Shown here: positions 22,427 to 31,628 of the stretch, piece by piece
How positions within the stretch are numbered: the first letter of the stretch is position 1
How the letters are laid out: the number at the start of each line of letters is the position of its first letter
Assembly (NCBI RefSeq): GCF_030696665.1
Contig: NZ_JAUYRV010000039.1
Coordinates: forward strand, 62,001 to 126,000
Direction of reading: 5' to 3'
Length of the DNA: 64,000 bases
Source of the DNA: Novosphingobium sp.
Lineage (GTDB): Bacteria > Pseudomonadota > Alphaproteobacteria > Sphingomonadales > Sphingomonadaceae
Notes under the pieces: model-generated
The model's database searches: none
What the model saw: only the letters and a program-made list of their open reading frames with translations
Told to the model about the DNA's origin: nothing
Program-made: the position numbers and the translations under genes

Positions 22427-25300
22427 ATGCAACGCACCAAATCCGTTCTGCTTGGCGCAACGGCGCTGGCGATATTCGTCGTGCCGCAGGTGGTAAGCGC
22501 ACAGAGTGTGGCCTCAGGCGTAACGATACTCTCCGGCCCGGAGACACCTGCGACGAACGGCGAAATCGGAGCTGACAGCCTCATCCTGCCCAGAGCAATT
22601 TCTGCCGACGGCACAAGTGTGCTGGCGCAACCCATTCCTGCGGGAAATGTCGGGACTCCGATCGATAACAACATCTGGGTCTGGGTGAACGGCGTGCCGC
22701 GGTTGATTGCAATTGGTCGCCCCACTTTGCCGGGCGGTGAGGAGGCGCGCCAGTTTACGCCCTTCGATCTCAGCGGTGATGGCCGGACGATCACCGGCAG
22801 CGTCAACGGGCGCATCTCACTGTTGGACGGCACAACCTTGCGCACCTTCAATGTCCCGCGTTCGGTGTTCTGGACCGAGGCGACCGGACTTGTGCTGTTT
22901 CCGCAAATATCCGAAACCGAATTTGTTGGACGCCTTGGCGGCGCGCCTTCCGCCTTTGTGAACAGTGATGGCAGCTTCTTTGCCGTTTCCAGCTCGCCGC
23001 TCCCCTATCTGCCCGATGGCTCTCGCAATCCGGCGCCGCGCCTGTCCCGCGCGCATCGTTTCAGCGTTGCTGGCGGATACGAGTCTCTGGGAAGTCTGGG
23101 CGCGACTGTCTCGTTGATGGTGAGCGGCATCAACGGCGCTGGCGATGTCATCATCGGCAATTCGGTTGATCTTGTGGCAACCAATTTCGATGAGAATGGT
23201 GATGCCATCAATCAGGGCGCGTTTCGCTGGGATGCAGCGACCGGCCTGACCCAATTGCCTGACCTGTCGGCGGCTCCGCTCAATGGAACCGTGGGGCGGC
23301 AAGCCGCCGCGGTCGCAGTAAGCCGCGATGGCTCAACCATCGTCGGCAGCTCGCGCGGCAATGATGGCCGCACGCAGGCAGTGCTGTGGCGCGCCAGCGG
23401 TATTCAGGCACTCGGGTTCGTGCCCGGGTTCGACAATGCTGGTGCGATTACCGTTGCCACAGCCGCCAGCCACAATGGCAGCATCATTGGCGGACAGGGG
23501 ACGGGCGGGCCGTGGCTATGGGAAACGGCCAGCGGCATCCAGAGTTTGCAAACCTTGGTCCAGAATGCCGGAATTGGCCTGAATGGTTTCACCTTGACGG
23601 ATCTGAACGACATTTCCGACACGGGTGAGTTCATCACCGGCGGGGCCTTCAACGCGGCTGGCGGGCTGGATGAGTTCGGCCTTCCTCTGGTGGTCCGCGG
23701 GTTCGTGCTGCAAATTCGGCGCGCGGCCCCAACGATGCTCAGCACCTCGGCGCAACTGGTCGTTACGCTCACCCTGCCGGGGGTAACGCAGACCTCGATC
23801 GTCAACCAGACCTTCAGCACGCAGGTCGATGCCCTGCTCAATGGCACAAATGTGTTCACCCGCACCGTTGGCGATACGATTACCGGCAGCCTTGGCGTGG
23901 CTGCGCTGGCCGATGCGCGGGCATCCTTGCAGCAGACCAGCGGCCTGCGCCGTGTGGTGATTGGCGCGCCGGTGCTGATCTCAAACGTCACGACGGTGCT
24001 CGGCAGCACCAGCAACACGGTGGATGTCGCCTCTGGCACGCAGGTGACCTCAGCAACCGTTGTGACAAACGGCCCCGCAATTGTCGCTACGGGCAATCTC
24101 GGCACTTGCGCTACGGCGGCGGCGAATGGCGTCAACCCCACCGGCTGTTCGCTTCCGGGAACCCCGGTGACGGTGGGTGCAAACGTCATCAACACCAACA
24201 CCTTCACTAACACGATCAACAGCGTGACGCCCACAACCACGCAAACCGTCAACCAGTTGATCACTGCCCGCTGGCAAATCTCCGCCACCGCCGGCAACCA
24301 GTTCGGCACCGCCCATGCGCTGGTCGGCCCCGCCGCCTTTGAACGCGGCGACCGGTTGGTTGGGCAGTTGCTCGGCATGAATAGCGGCAACGCTTCGGCA
24401 GCAAGCGGCATTACCCGCGCGACGATGCCTGTGCGCGATGAGTCCGGCCTCGGCGGCGGCGAAAGCGGCCTAACGATGTTTGGCGGCTATTTCGGCAGCC
24501 GCAGTTCGATTGATGCCGACGCCAGCATCTTTGTTGCGCGGGTCAAGGGCAACAGCAACGGCTTCGTCCTTGGTCTGCAACAGGCACTGGGTGACGCTGC
24601 ACATATCGGCATTGCGGTCGATCATGGCACTTCAGATTACACCGTCCGCGATCCGCTTTATCCCGAAACGCTGATGCTGAAGCATACGCAAGCCGCATTG
24701 TTCGCCGGATGGAGCGACGGCGGGTTCTCGCTGAGCGGAGCTGCACTTTACGGCTTTGGCACGGCGCGCACATCGCTTTTGACGCCAACAACCCCCGCTA
24801 CCGGATCGCGCGATGTGAACAGCTGGTCACTCGGCGCGCAGACGGGTTATGCGGTGGCTTTAAGCAAAAGCGCCAACCTGACCCCACATGTCGGCATCCG
24901 CCACACTTCAGCCAGGCTTAAGCGCTTTGCCGAAGTGGGCGGCCCAAACCCGCTGCTTGGCCTAGCGCAAACCGTCAACCGCACGCGGATATATGCCGGA
25001 CTTGAGGCCAAGGCTGGCATCAATCTCGGCGGACTGACCCTCACCCCACGCGTCTATGGCCGTATTGCCCGCGACAGTGGCGACGCCAGCGGCACCGCCG
25101 ACCTCGTCTTCGCCAGCACCCCCACCGGCCCGGTGATGCAAGCATTCGGCCCTCGCGTGGGTCGGACGGTTACCGAAATTGGCGGAACGCTAGATGCTGC
25201 AGTCAGTGGCAAGGTCCACTTGTGGGCAGGCTATGACGGCAGCTTCCGCAACGGTGCGCGCAGCCATGCGGCCAAGGCAGGTGTCACGGTAAGGTGGTAG
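22427..25300 (+). CDS. autotransporter with HAF-repeat passenger
   Basis: This is 957 residues. A signal peptide (about 1-25, ending VVSA|QS) precedes a passenger rich in Gly, Asn and Thr. The passenger carries HAF-type repeats such as GDVIIGNSVD…FRWDAATGLTQLPDL and STIVGSSRGNDGRTQAVLWR. The C-terminal 280 residues form an autotransporter beta-barrel with alternating aromatic strands and the usual terminal aromatic (VTVRW). Passenger and barrel together suggest a surface-exposed protein of unknown ligand. The start ATG 22427 has a ggggaa ribosome site. It is divergent from the kinase-regulator pair that may control it. The final codons run into an integrase relic on the other strand. Confidence 0.85.
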   Translation: MQRTKSVLLGATALAIFVVPQVVSAQSVASGVTILSGPETPATNGEIGADSLILPRAISADGTSVLAQPIPAGNVGTPIDNNIWVWVNGVPRLIAIGRPTLPGGEEARQFTPFDLSGDGRTITGSVNGRISLLDGTTLRTFNVPRSVFWTEATGLVLFPQISETEFVGRLGGAPSAFVNSDGSFFAVSSSPLPYLPDGSRNPAPRLSRAHRFSVAGGYESLGSLGATVSLMVSGINGAGDVIIGNSVDLVATNFDENGDAINQGAFRWDAATGLTQLPDLSAAPLNGTVGRQAAAVAVSRDGSTIVGSSRGNDGRTQAVLWRASGIQALGFVPGFDNAGAITVATAASHNGSIIGGQGTGGPWLWETASGIQSLQTLVQNAGIGLNGFTLTDLNDISDTGEFITGGAFNAAGGLDEFGLPLVVRGFVLQIRRAAPTMLSTSAQLVVTLTLPGVTQTSIVNQTFSTQVDALLNGTNVFTRTVGDTITGSLGVAALADARASLQQTSGLRRVVIGAPVLISNVTTVLGSTSNTVDVASGTQVTSATVVTNGPAIVATGNLGTCATAAANGVNPTGCSLPGTPVTVGANVINTNTFTNTINSVTPTTTQTVNQLITARWQISATAGNQFGTAHALVGPAAFERGDRLVGQLLGMNSGNASAASGITRATMPVRDESGLGGGESGLTMFGGYFGSRSSIDADASIFVARVKGNSNGFVLGLQQALGDAAHIGIAVDHGTSDYTVRDPLYPETLMLKHTQAALFAGWSDGGFSLSGAALYGFGTARTSLLTPTTPATGSRDVNSWSLGAQTGYAVALSKSANLTPHVGIRHTSARLKRFAEVGGPNPLLGLAQTVNRTRIYAGLEAKAGINLGGLTLTPRVYGRIARDSGDASGTADLVFASTPTGPVMQAFGPRVGRTVTEIGGTLDAAVSGKVHLWAGYDGSFRNGARSHAAKAGVTVRW

Positions 25301-25306
25301 GGTACG

Positions 25307-25420
25307 GCCAGCAGCTTCTGGCGGCCATCTACCCGATACTTGAGCCGCCAGAGCTTGCCCCCAACCGAGGGTGACTGTGAGCAGACGACGTTGAACGCCT
25401 TCGGTCTGACAACCATTGAA
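25307..25420 (-). pseudogene. P4-type integrase, N-terminal relic next to the attachment repeat
   Basis: The minus-strand frame contains VGGKLWRLKYRVDGRQKLLA, the hallmark of the N-terminal arm-binding domain (DUF4102) of P4-like tyrosine integrases (family pattern GGKLWRLKYRFDGKEKLLSLG). Similarity is weak before and lost after this block, where the autotransporter 3' end begins. The relic reads away from the tRNA-Gly gene and starts about 55 bases inside the partial tRNA repeat, exactly where an island integrase is expected. Confidence 0.6.
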
Positions 25421-25474
25421 TACCGTAGATTTCAGTGACCGGTCTAGACCAATGCGAACATTAGCGAACAGGGA

Positions 25475-25501
25475 AATGGAGCGGGTGAAGGGAATCGAAC
25501 C
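25475..25501 (+). repeat. 27-base copy of the tRNA-Gly 3' end (putative attachment site)
   Basis: These 27 bases, beginning aatggagcgggtgaagggaa and ending tcgaacc, are repeated exactly at 25595-25621, where they form the 3' end of the intact tRNA-Gly gene. The rest of the tRNA is missing here. The 93 bases between the copies hold no gene. Confidence 0.8.
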
Positions 25502-25594
25502 ACGCTCGTAGCGCCTTGGCGCGGAGAGCCACAAGGACTCGAGGGTTCCACGCCGGAACACGCAACATCGGGCGTTACGCGAAGCTAAAGTTAT

Positions 25595-25621
25595 AATGGA
25601 GCGGGTGAAGGGAATCGAACC
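25595..25621 (+). repeat. tRNA-proximal copy of the attachment repeat
   Basis: This is the same 27 bases as 25475-25501, covering T-loop, acceptor strand, CCA and two flanking bases of the intact tRNA-Gly gene. It is presumably the junction regenerated when an element integrated into the tRNA gene. Confidence 0.75.
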
Positions 25622-25670
25622 CTCGTATTCAGCTTGGGAAGCTGCTGCTCTACCATTGAGCTACACCCGC
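25597..25670 (-). tRNA. tRNA-Gly (anticodon CCC)
   Basis: This is a 74-base minus-strand gene. It has acceptor GCGGGTG, D-arm GCTC-AATGGTA-GAGC, anticodon loop TTCCCAA (anticodon CCC), T-arm GAGGG-TTCGATT-CCCTT and an encoded CCA end. One anticodon-stem pair is mismatched and one T-stem pair is G-U, both tolerated. Its 3' end is the source of the attachment repeats that bound the putative island. Confidence 0.95.
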
Positions 25671-25926
25671 ACGCGGCCATTTGAGGCGCAAGGTCCGGCT
25701 TGTGCGGACCGGGTGCGCCTCTGCCATGATCGGGGGCGCGCCGTCAACCGTGTGGTGGGCGGGAATGCGGCATTTGGGCAGCGGCAGTTTCAGATGTGAC
25801 GATTTGTCTTGATTGGCGGGTTGCGCAACCGGTTGTTCTTGCGCCAGAACGGGCGGCATCGCAGGCCGGTTGCATCGCGCCGGACTGCCTCAACCCATCG
25901 CCGCCCATCTTGGCAGAGGAACCTTC

Positions 25927-27753
25927 ATGAAGCCTACCATCACCGCCAGCCTGCTGGCTGTCGCCATCGGCCTGCTCTCGCCCGCAGTTGTATCGGCACA
26001 AGCGCCCGCCGCCCAAGCAACAACCGCCAGCGAAGACGCGCGGCTGACCGCGTTCCTCGATGCGGAATTCGCCACGTGGGTAAAGCAGCAGCCGCAGCTT
26101 GCCACGCGGCTTGGCATCAAGGACGGCGGCGACAGGTGGAACGACATTTCCGATGCCGCCTCCGATGCCGAAGTGGCTTGGCGGCAGGACAGCGCAAAGC
26201 GCATGCAGGCGCAGTTTGACCGCGCAAAGCTTTCGCCGCAGGGACAGGTGAACTTCGATATCTGGGCGCTTGAGGCCGATCGCGCCGCGCTTTCCAACAC
26301 GGATCGCAAGTATCGCCCGCCGCTCTATTCGCGGCTCTATTCGGTCCACAGCCAGCTGCCCGATTTCCTTGTGAACACGCATGGCGTGGCGGATGTGACG
26401 GACCTGAAAAACTACATCGCCCGCCTGCGCGGCATTCCCGCCGTGCTCAATGTGGCGATTGCGCGCACCAAGGCGAGCGAGGCCGCTGGCATCCGCGCAC
26501 CGAAGTTTCAGGTGGAAACGGTCATCACCGGCAGCGAAAAGCTGATCGGCGGCGCGCCCTATGGCAACGGGCCGGACGCCGCGCTGTGGGCCGATGTTAA
26601 GGCGAAGACCGCCGCGCTGGTCACATCCGGCAAGCTCCCTCAGGCCGAGGCTGACGCCCTGCTTGCAGAAGCGCGCACCGCGATCCTCGATCTCAAACCC
26701 GCTTATGAGCGCGTAATTGCGTGGGGCAAGGCCAGTTTGCCACTGGCCCCCAGCGGCAAGGTAGGTGCAGTGTCGCTGCCCGGCGGCACGGCGTTCTATG
26801 CCAATGCGCTGAAGCTCAACACCACCACGGACCTGACCGCCGACGAAATCCACAAGATCGGCCGCGCCGAAGTGGCCCGGATTGAAGCGGAGCAGGACGC
26901 GCTTGCACGGCAGGCCGGTGTGGCTGATCGCAATGCGTTCTATGCCCAGCGCGCGCAGCTTCACCCGCCCAAGCCGTGGGACGATGCGGCCCGCGCCGAA
27001 TACCTCGCCGCCGCCAATGCCTTCGTCGCCAAGACGCGCACGATGCTGCCCAACTACTTCGCCACGCTGCCCGAATACCGCATCGAAGTGGTGCGCGAAC
27101 CAGCGTTTTCTGAAGTGCCCGGCGGCGCAGCGCATGCCTCTGCCCCCAGCCCCGATGGCACGCGGCCTGCACGCACTTACGTCCACCTCGTTGGCGATAC
27201 GGAAGACCCGGCGGCGATGTACACGCTGATGTGCCACGAAGCGGTGCCCGGCCACAACACGCAGGGCGATATCCAGGTGCGGCAGAAGGGCGGGCCAAAG
27301 TTCCGCTCCGTCACCGGCTATGTCGCGTTCGGTGAAGGCTGGGGCCTTTATGCCGAGGCGATGTGCAAGGAAATGGGCGCATTCCCGGACATTGCCGCCG
27401 ATTTCATGCGGTTGGATGCAGAACTGTTCCGCGCCGCGCGTCTGGTGGTCGATACCGGCATCCACGCGATGGGCTGGACCGAGGACGAGGCGGTGACCTT
27501 CATGAACCAGACCGGCCGCCAGCCGCTGGAATCTGCGCGGTCAGAAGTGCGCCGCTATATCACGCTGCCGGGGCAGGCCACGGGCTACAAGATCGGCATG
27601 CTCAAGATCATGGAACTGCGCCGCAAGGCCGAAAAGGATCTGGGGCCGAAGTTCGATATCAAGGGCTTCCACGACCTGCTGATCGCTTCGGGTTCGCAGC
27701 CGCTGTCTATCCTTGAGCGGCGGGTGAATGACTGGATCGCTGCCAAGTCCTGA
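25927..27753 (+). CDS. DUF885 family exported (metallo)peptidase-like protein
   Basis: This is 608 residues. A signal peptide (MKPTITASLLAVAIGLLSPAVVSA) marks it as secreted to the periplasm. The DUF885 signature HEAVPGH lies at about residue 438, and YVAFGEGWGLYAE and ETARSEV-like blocks follow; this resembles the gluzincin HExxH with a Glu-rich downstream helix. The family is thought to act on peptides, but substrates are mostly undefined. I chose ATG 25927 because of the signal peptide and the agaggaa ribosome site; the upstream 38 codons of open frame overlap nothing useful. A strong terminator follows. Confidence 0.88.
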   Translation: MKPTITASLLAVAIGLLSPAVVSAQAPAAQATTASEDARLTAFLDAEFATWVKQQPQLATRLGIKDGGDRWNDISDAASDAEVAWRQDSAKRMQAQFDRAKLSPQGQVNFDIWALEADRAALSNTDRKYRPPLYSRLYSVHSQLPDFLVNTHGVADVTDLKNYIARLRGIPAVLNVAIARTKASEAAGIRAPKFQVETVITGSEKLIGGAPYGNGPDAALWADVKAKTAALVTSGKLPQAEADALLAEARTAILDLKPAYERVIAWGKASLPLAPSGKVGAVSLPGGTAFYANALKLNTTTDLTADEIHKIGRAEVARIEAEQDALARQAGVADRNAFYAQRAQLHPPKPWDDAARAEYLAAANAFVAKTRTMLPNYFATLPEYRIEVVREPAFSEVPGGAAHASAPSPDGTRPARTYVHLVGDTEDPAAMYTLMCHEAVPGHNTQGDIQVRQKGGPKFRSVTGYVAFGEGWGLYAEAMCKEMGAFPDIAADFMRLDAELFRAARLVVDTGIHAMGWTEDEAVTFMNQTGRQPLESARSEVRRYITLPGQATGYKIGMLKIMELRRKAEKDLGPKFDIKGFHDLLIASGSQPLSILERRVNDWIAAKS

Positions 27754-27779
27754 TCGGCTGATTCAGCAACAGATTTGAG

Positions 27780-27812
27780 GGGGTGGGCAGCGCGCGTTGC
27801 CCACCCCTTTTC
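27780..27812 (+). terminator. rho-independent terminator after the DUF885 gene
   Basis: GGGGTGGGCA (27780-27789) pairs perfectly with TGCCCACCCC (27798-27807) across an eight-base loop, and a T-run (27808-27811) follows. It separates the peptidase gene from the qhp operon. Confidence 0.93.
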
Positions 27813-27996
27813 TTTGCGCGAACGACGTATGGACGCCGCCGCATTGTGGGGCGAAGGTGCTGCCGACAGCGCGTCAAACCCTTTTCGCACCTGCAAAACA
27901 AAGGCGTTGACGAACTTTTGACACCTGTCCAGTCTTTGCCCTGACACCGCAGCCGACTCGCTCTGCCTGCGGCCTGCCAAGGGGGAAATTGCGACC

Positions 27997-29805
27997 ATGA
28001 CCGTGGCCGAAACCGTTGCGCGTGACTCTGCCGACAGCCTGACTGCCGCACACCCCAAACGTCCGCTGCGTGGGCGTCTCCTACAGTTTCTGGCCCTCAC
28101 CTCCCTGCCCGCTGGCATCGTTCTGGCGCAAGCTGCCAAAGAACCGGCGCGCGATCCTTCCAACCCGGTTGAGACTGAGGCGGGCTTCCCGATCAAGGAC
28201 GCGCTGGTCGTTGAAAAGTGCGGCACCTGCCATACCGCAGATGCGAAGGGCAACCTCTCACGCATCTCATACGTGCGCACCACGCCCGAAGGTTGGGCGC
28301 AGGTAATCCGGCGCATGTCGGCGCTCAATGGCCTGTCGCTGACGCCGGTCGAGGCCCGCGCGGTGATCCGTTCGCTCTCGGCCACCAATGGCCTTGCACC
28401 TGAAGAGGCAAAGCCCGTCGCCTACTTTGCCGAACACCGCATCATCACCGAAACCAGCATCCCCAACGAGACGATCCGCCAGTCCTGCGCGGCCTGCCAC
28501 GCCTTCGCTCAGCCGCTGTCATGGCGGCGGTCAAAGGCGGAATGGAGCCTGCTGCGCAACCTGCACGTGGCGATGTATTCGCAGGCCGATGCGCAGTTCC
28601 GCAAGCCGGTGGAAGACCCCACACAGCCGGTCCCGGCCAGTGGCGCGCTGAAGCCGCTGCCGGTGGAAGTCGCGCTGGAGTACATGAACAAGACTGCGCC
28701 GCTGACGACGCCGGAGTGGACCAGGTGGCAGGCGCGCCAACAGTCGGCCAAGCTGGGCGGCAAGTGGCTCGTCAACGCGTTCCTGCCCGGCAAGGGCACC
28801 TATGTCGGCGAAATGGTCGTCACCCCGGCGGGCGGCGAGGATGACTATACCACCGCCATCACGCTGAAATCGCTGGCCGATGGCTCCACCCTGTCGCGCA
28901 GCGGCAAGGGGCTGGTCTACACCGGCTATTCGTGGCGCGGCACGTCAAAGAGTGGAGCCGAGGGCGCAACGCCCGATGCTCCCGCCGATCACGAAACGCG
29001 CGAGACGATGCAGTTCGCGCCCGATCGCAAGTCTGCCGAAGGGCGCTGGTTCTGGGGCGATTACAAGGAATTCGGCTTCAACGTGAAGCTCACCCGCGCC
29101 TCGGCAGAACCGACCGTTGCGGCCATCTGGCCCTATGCGCTGAAGTCCGGAAGCAAGGGCGCAACGCTCAAGCTGATCGGCGACGCCTTCCCGGCAGGGC
29201 TGAAGCCTTCCGACATCGATCTGGGCAAGGGCGTGACGGTCAGCAAGGTGGTTTCCGCCAGCCCGACCGAGGCAGTGCTGATGGTCGATGTGGCCGCCGA
29301 TGCAGCCGTTGGCGCGCACGATGTGGGCCTTGGCGGATCGGTGCTGGCCGCTGGCCTGCCGGTGTACAAGAAGGTCGATTATCTGAAGGTGACGCCCGAA
29401 ACCGCCATCGCGCGCCTTGGCGGCAGCGAGAAGCACACGCCGGGATACCAGCAGTTCGACGCCATCGGCTATGACGCCGGGATCGACGGCAAGCCTTACA
29501 CCTCCGACGACGTGGCGCTGGGGCCGGTCGACGTCACGTGGTCGATGCAGGAAATGCAGACCGTCTATTACGACGATGACGTGAACTATGTCGGCAAGCT
29601 GAGCCAGACCGCGCTGTTCACACCCGCCATCGATGGCCCGAACCCCGAACGCAAATGGGGCCGTAACAACTACGGCGAAGTCTGGGTCGTCGCCACGGCC
29701 AAGGCCGAAAAGGATGCGCTGGGCCGTCCGCTCACCGCCAAGTCGTTCATGGTCGTCACCGTCCCTGCCTATAAGCGCTGGGATCAGCCGGAGGTGGCCA
29801 AGTGA
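27997..29805 (+). CDS. qhpA: quinohemoprotein amine dehydrogenase, alpha (dihaem) subunit
   Basis: This is 602 residues. It is the electron-carrying subunit of the periplasmic enzyme that oxidises primary amines to aldehydes. A signal sequence (about 30-45) comes first. Two haem-c sites lie in the N-terminal domain, CGTCH at 75-79 and CAACH at 164-168. The beta-rich domains II-IV follow, including the immunoglobulin-like end. Electrons pass from the tryptophylquinone of QhpC to these haems and on to a periplasmic acceptor. ATG 27997 has ribosome site gggggaaa. It is the first gene of the operon, and its stop overlaps qhpD by four bases (GTGA). Confidence 0.93.
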   Translation: MTVAETVARDSADSLTAAHPKRPLRGRLLQFLALTSLPAGIVLAQAAKEPARDPSNPVETEAGFPIKDALVVEKCGTCHTADAKGNLSRISYVRTTPEGWAQVIRRMSALNGLSLTPVEARAVIRSLSATNGLAPEEAKPVAYFAEHRIITETSIPNETIRQSCAACHAFAQPLSWRRSKAEWSLLRNLHVAMYSQADAQFRKPVEDPTQPVPASGALKPLPVEVALEYMNKTAPLTTPEWTRWQARQQSAKLGGKWLVNAFLPGKGTYVGEMVVTPAGGEDDYTTAITLKSLADGSTLSRSGKGLVYTGYSWRGTSKSGAEGATPDAPADHETRETMQFAPDRKSAEGRWFWGDYKEFGFNVKLTRASAEPTVAAIWPYALKSGSKGATLKLIGDAFPAGLKPSDIDLGKGVTVSKVVSASPTEAVLMVDVAADAAVGAHDVGLGGSVLAAGLPVYKKVDYLKVTPETAIARLGGSEKHTPGYQQFDAIGYDAGIDGKPYTSDDVALGPVDVTWSMQEMQTVYYDDDVNYVGKLSQTALFTPAIDGPNPERKWGRNNYGEVWVVATAKAEKDALGRPLTAKSFMVVTVPAYKRWDQPEVAK

Positions 29806-31256
29806 CCACAATTCTCGCTCCGAAGTATCGCCGTGGTGACATCCACCTGTTCGACGCCGATGGCGCAGGGTTCGTCTACCTCGCATCAGCCGGCGCGATC
29901 TTCGCGCTGGATGAAGGTGCAGCAAGCGTCATGGCGCTGCTGGGCGAAAGGCAGATGGCCTATGGCGAAATGGTCGGCGCGCTGGTGGAGGCAGGCTATT
30001 CGCGCGCCGATGCAGAAGACCTGATCCGCGAGCTGCGCGCTGTGCGCGGCATCGTTTCGGACGAAATCCGCGAAGCGCCGCTGGCCCCGCCTGCGCCGCC
30101 CGAGGACTATCCGTTGCAGGCACTGGTGCTCAACGTCACCAACCAGTGCAACCTTGCCTGCACTTATTGCTACGAATTCGGCGCGGACAAGATCGCCACG
30201 CCTGCGGGCAAGCCCAAGTACATGACGTTGGAAACCGCCAAGACATCGGTCGATTTCCTGCTGAAAAGTTCGGGCGACCGCGAAAGCCCGCACATCACGT
30301 TCTTCGGCGGTGAAACGCTGATGAACTTCAAGCTGCTGCGCGATGTGGTGCTCTATGCCAACGAAGCCGCCGCCGCGGCGGGCAAGCGCATGACCTACAG
30401 CCTGACCACCAACGCCACGCTGCTGACTGACGAGATCATCCAGTTCCTGTCCGATCAGGCCGTGGGCGTCACAGTATCGATGGACGGCCCGCCGGACCTG
30501 CAGGACAAGCGCCGCGTCTACAAGAACGGCAAAGGTTCCTACGCGGTGATGGAACCGCGCCTGCGCAAGCTGATTGCCGGGCACAAGACCCGCGCGATTA
30601 CTGCCCGCGTCACGCTGACCGAAGGCGTGACCGATGTGATCCGCATTTACCGCCACCTGAAGGACGATCTGGGTTTCCACGAAGTCGGATTCGCGCCGGT
30701 AACGGACTCGGGCGAGCAGGCCTACACGCTCGACAGCGATGGCATGGACACGGTGGTTTCGGCCTTCCATGAACTCGCCGCCGAATGGCTGGCCTATGCC
30801 CTTCGCGGTGAAATGCACGGGTTTTCGAACGTATCGGAAACGATCAGCGAACTGATCCAGGGCACCAACAAGTCGCACCCCTGCGGCGCGGGGCTTGGCC
30901 TTGTCGGCGTCAGCCCCTCGGGCGATCTTTCGCCGTGCCACCGCTTCACCGATGCCGATACGCATGTGCTGGGCCACGTGACGACGGGGCTGGACAAGGA
31001 AAAGCGCACCGACTTCCTGACGCGCGGGCACGTGGGCGCAAAGTTCGACTGCGCATCGTGCTGGGCACGTCCGTTATGCGCGGGCGGATGCCATCACGAA
31101 GCGTTCGTCCGCTATGGCGATACCGGCCACGCAAACCTGCATTACTGCGACTGGATCCGCGAATGGACCGAGGCCTGCCTGAAGATTTACGGCACCGTCG
31201 CCCAGCGCAATCCTGAATTTCTTGAACGCTTTGCTGCACGAAAGGGCTTGTCATGA
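29802..31256 (+). CDS. qhpD: radical SAM/SPASM maturase forming the QhpC thioether bonds
   Basis: This is 484 residues, starting at GTG 29802. QhpD makes the Cys-Asp and Cys-Glu thioether cross-links in the small subunit before export. A PqqD-like peptide-binding region fills about residues 1-90. The radical SAM cluster CNLACTYC is at 116-123. The SPASM region near the end holds many Cys, among them the CASCWARPLCAGGCHHEA block, for auxiliary iron-sulfur clusters. It acts in the cytoplasm on the QhpC precursor encoded next. The start overlaps the qhpA stop, and its own stop overlaps qhpC (ATGA). Confidence 0.93.
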   Translation: MTTILAPKYRRGDIHLFDADGAGFVYLASAGAIFALDEGAASVMALLGERQMAYGEMVGALVEAGYSRADAEDLIRELRAVRGIVSDEIREAPLAPPAPPEDYPLQALVLNVTNQCNLACTYCYEFGADKIATPAGKPKYMTLETAKTSVDFLLKSSGDRESPHITFFGGETLMNFKLLRDVVLYANEAAAAAGKRMTYSLTTNATLLTDEIIQFLSDQAVGVTVSMDGPPDLQDKRRVYKNGKGSYAVMEPRLRKLIAGHKTRAITARVTLTEGVTDVIRIYRHLKDDLGFHEVGFAPVTDSGEQAYTLDSDGMDTVVSAFHELAAEWLAYALRGEMHGFSNVSETISELIQGTNKSHPCGAGLGLVGVSPSGDLSPCHRFTDADTHVLGHVTTGLDKEKRTDFLTRGHVGAKFDCASCWARPLCAGGCHHEAFVRYGDTGHANLHYCDWIREWTEACLKIYGTVAQRNPEFLERFAARKGLS

Positions 31257-31579
31257 AGCACCTGAAACCCCTGAACAAGAAGGCACTGCGGATCGAGGAA
31301 ACCATTTCCTCAACCGAGGAAGACGTCATCGCGCTTCAGCAGAAGCCGATGCACACCCCGATGGGCTGCTCGATCTCGTTCTCACCCGGCTGGGAAGTCG
31401 ACGCGGGCGGCGGCACGGCGGGTCTGTGCCAGCCGGCCGAGCGCGATATCTATGACTGCTACGTCACCTGCTTCTGGCCGGTGCAGGTGCCCGATCATGT
31501 CAACTACTCGCCCGATTGGGCCAGCAATTGCGCAACGGCGGCCAAGGACTGGCGCAGTCTCGACATCATCTTCCCTTAA
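31253..31579 (+). CDS. qhpC: quinohemoprotein amine dehydrogenase, gamma (CTQ) subunit precursor
   Basis: This 108-residue precursor is modified into the catalytic subunit carrying cysteine tryptophylquinone. The spacing of modified residues matches the known enzyme exactly with an offset of 32: C39-E48, C59-D65 and C73-D81 for the thioethers, and C69-W75 for the quinone cross-link. Residues 1-32 are therefore a leader peptide removed by QhpE. The N-terminal leader has no Sec-type hydrophobic core, consistent with special export (QhpF). All residues needed for an active enzyme are present. Confidence 0.95.
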   Translation: MKHLKPLNKKALRIEETISSTEEDVIALQQKPMHTPMGCSISFSPGWEVDAGGGTAGLCQPAERDIYDCYVTCFWPVQVPDHVNYSPDWASNCATAAKDWRSLDIIFP

Positions 31580-31628
31580 GGCGCGCCGTCGCCGCCCCAC
31601 GACATCCCTGCACCGGAAGAGCATTCCC

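Noticed and set aside
25596..25799. Frame starting MERVKGIEPS over the tRNA-Gly gene
   Set aside because: It is tRNA sequence read as protein. The same first residues appear at the end of cobA only because of the shared attachment repeat.
25744..27465. 573-codon minus-strand frame opposite the DUF885 gene
   Set aside because: It is a mirror of a high-GC gene: no start signal, no recognisable domain, and it would also run through the region next to the tRNA.
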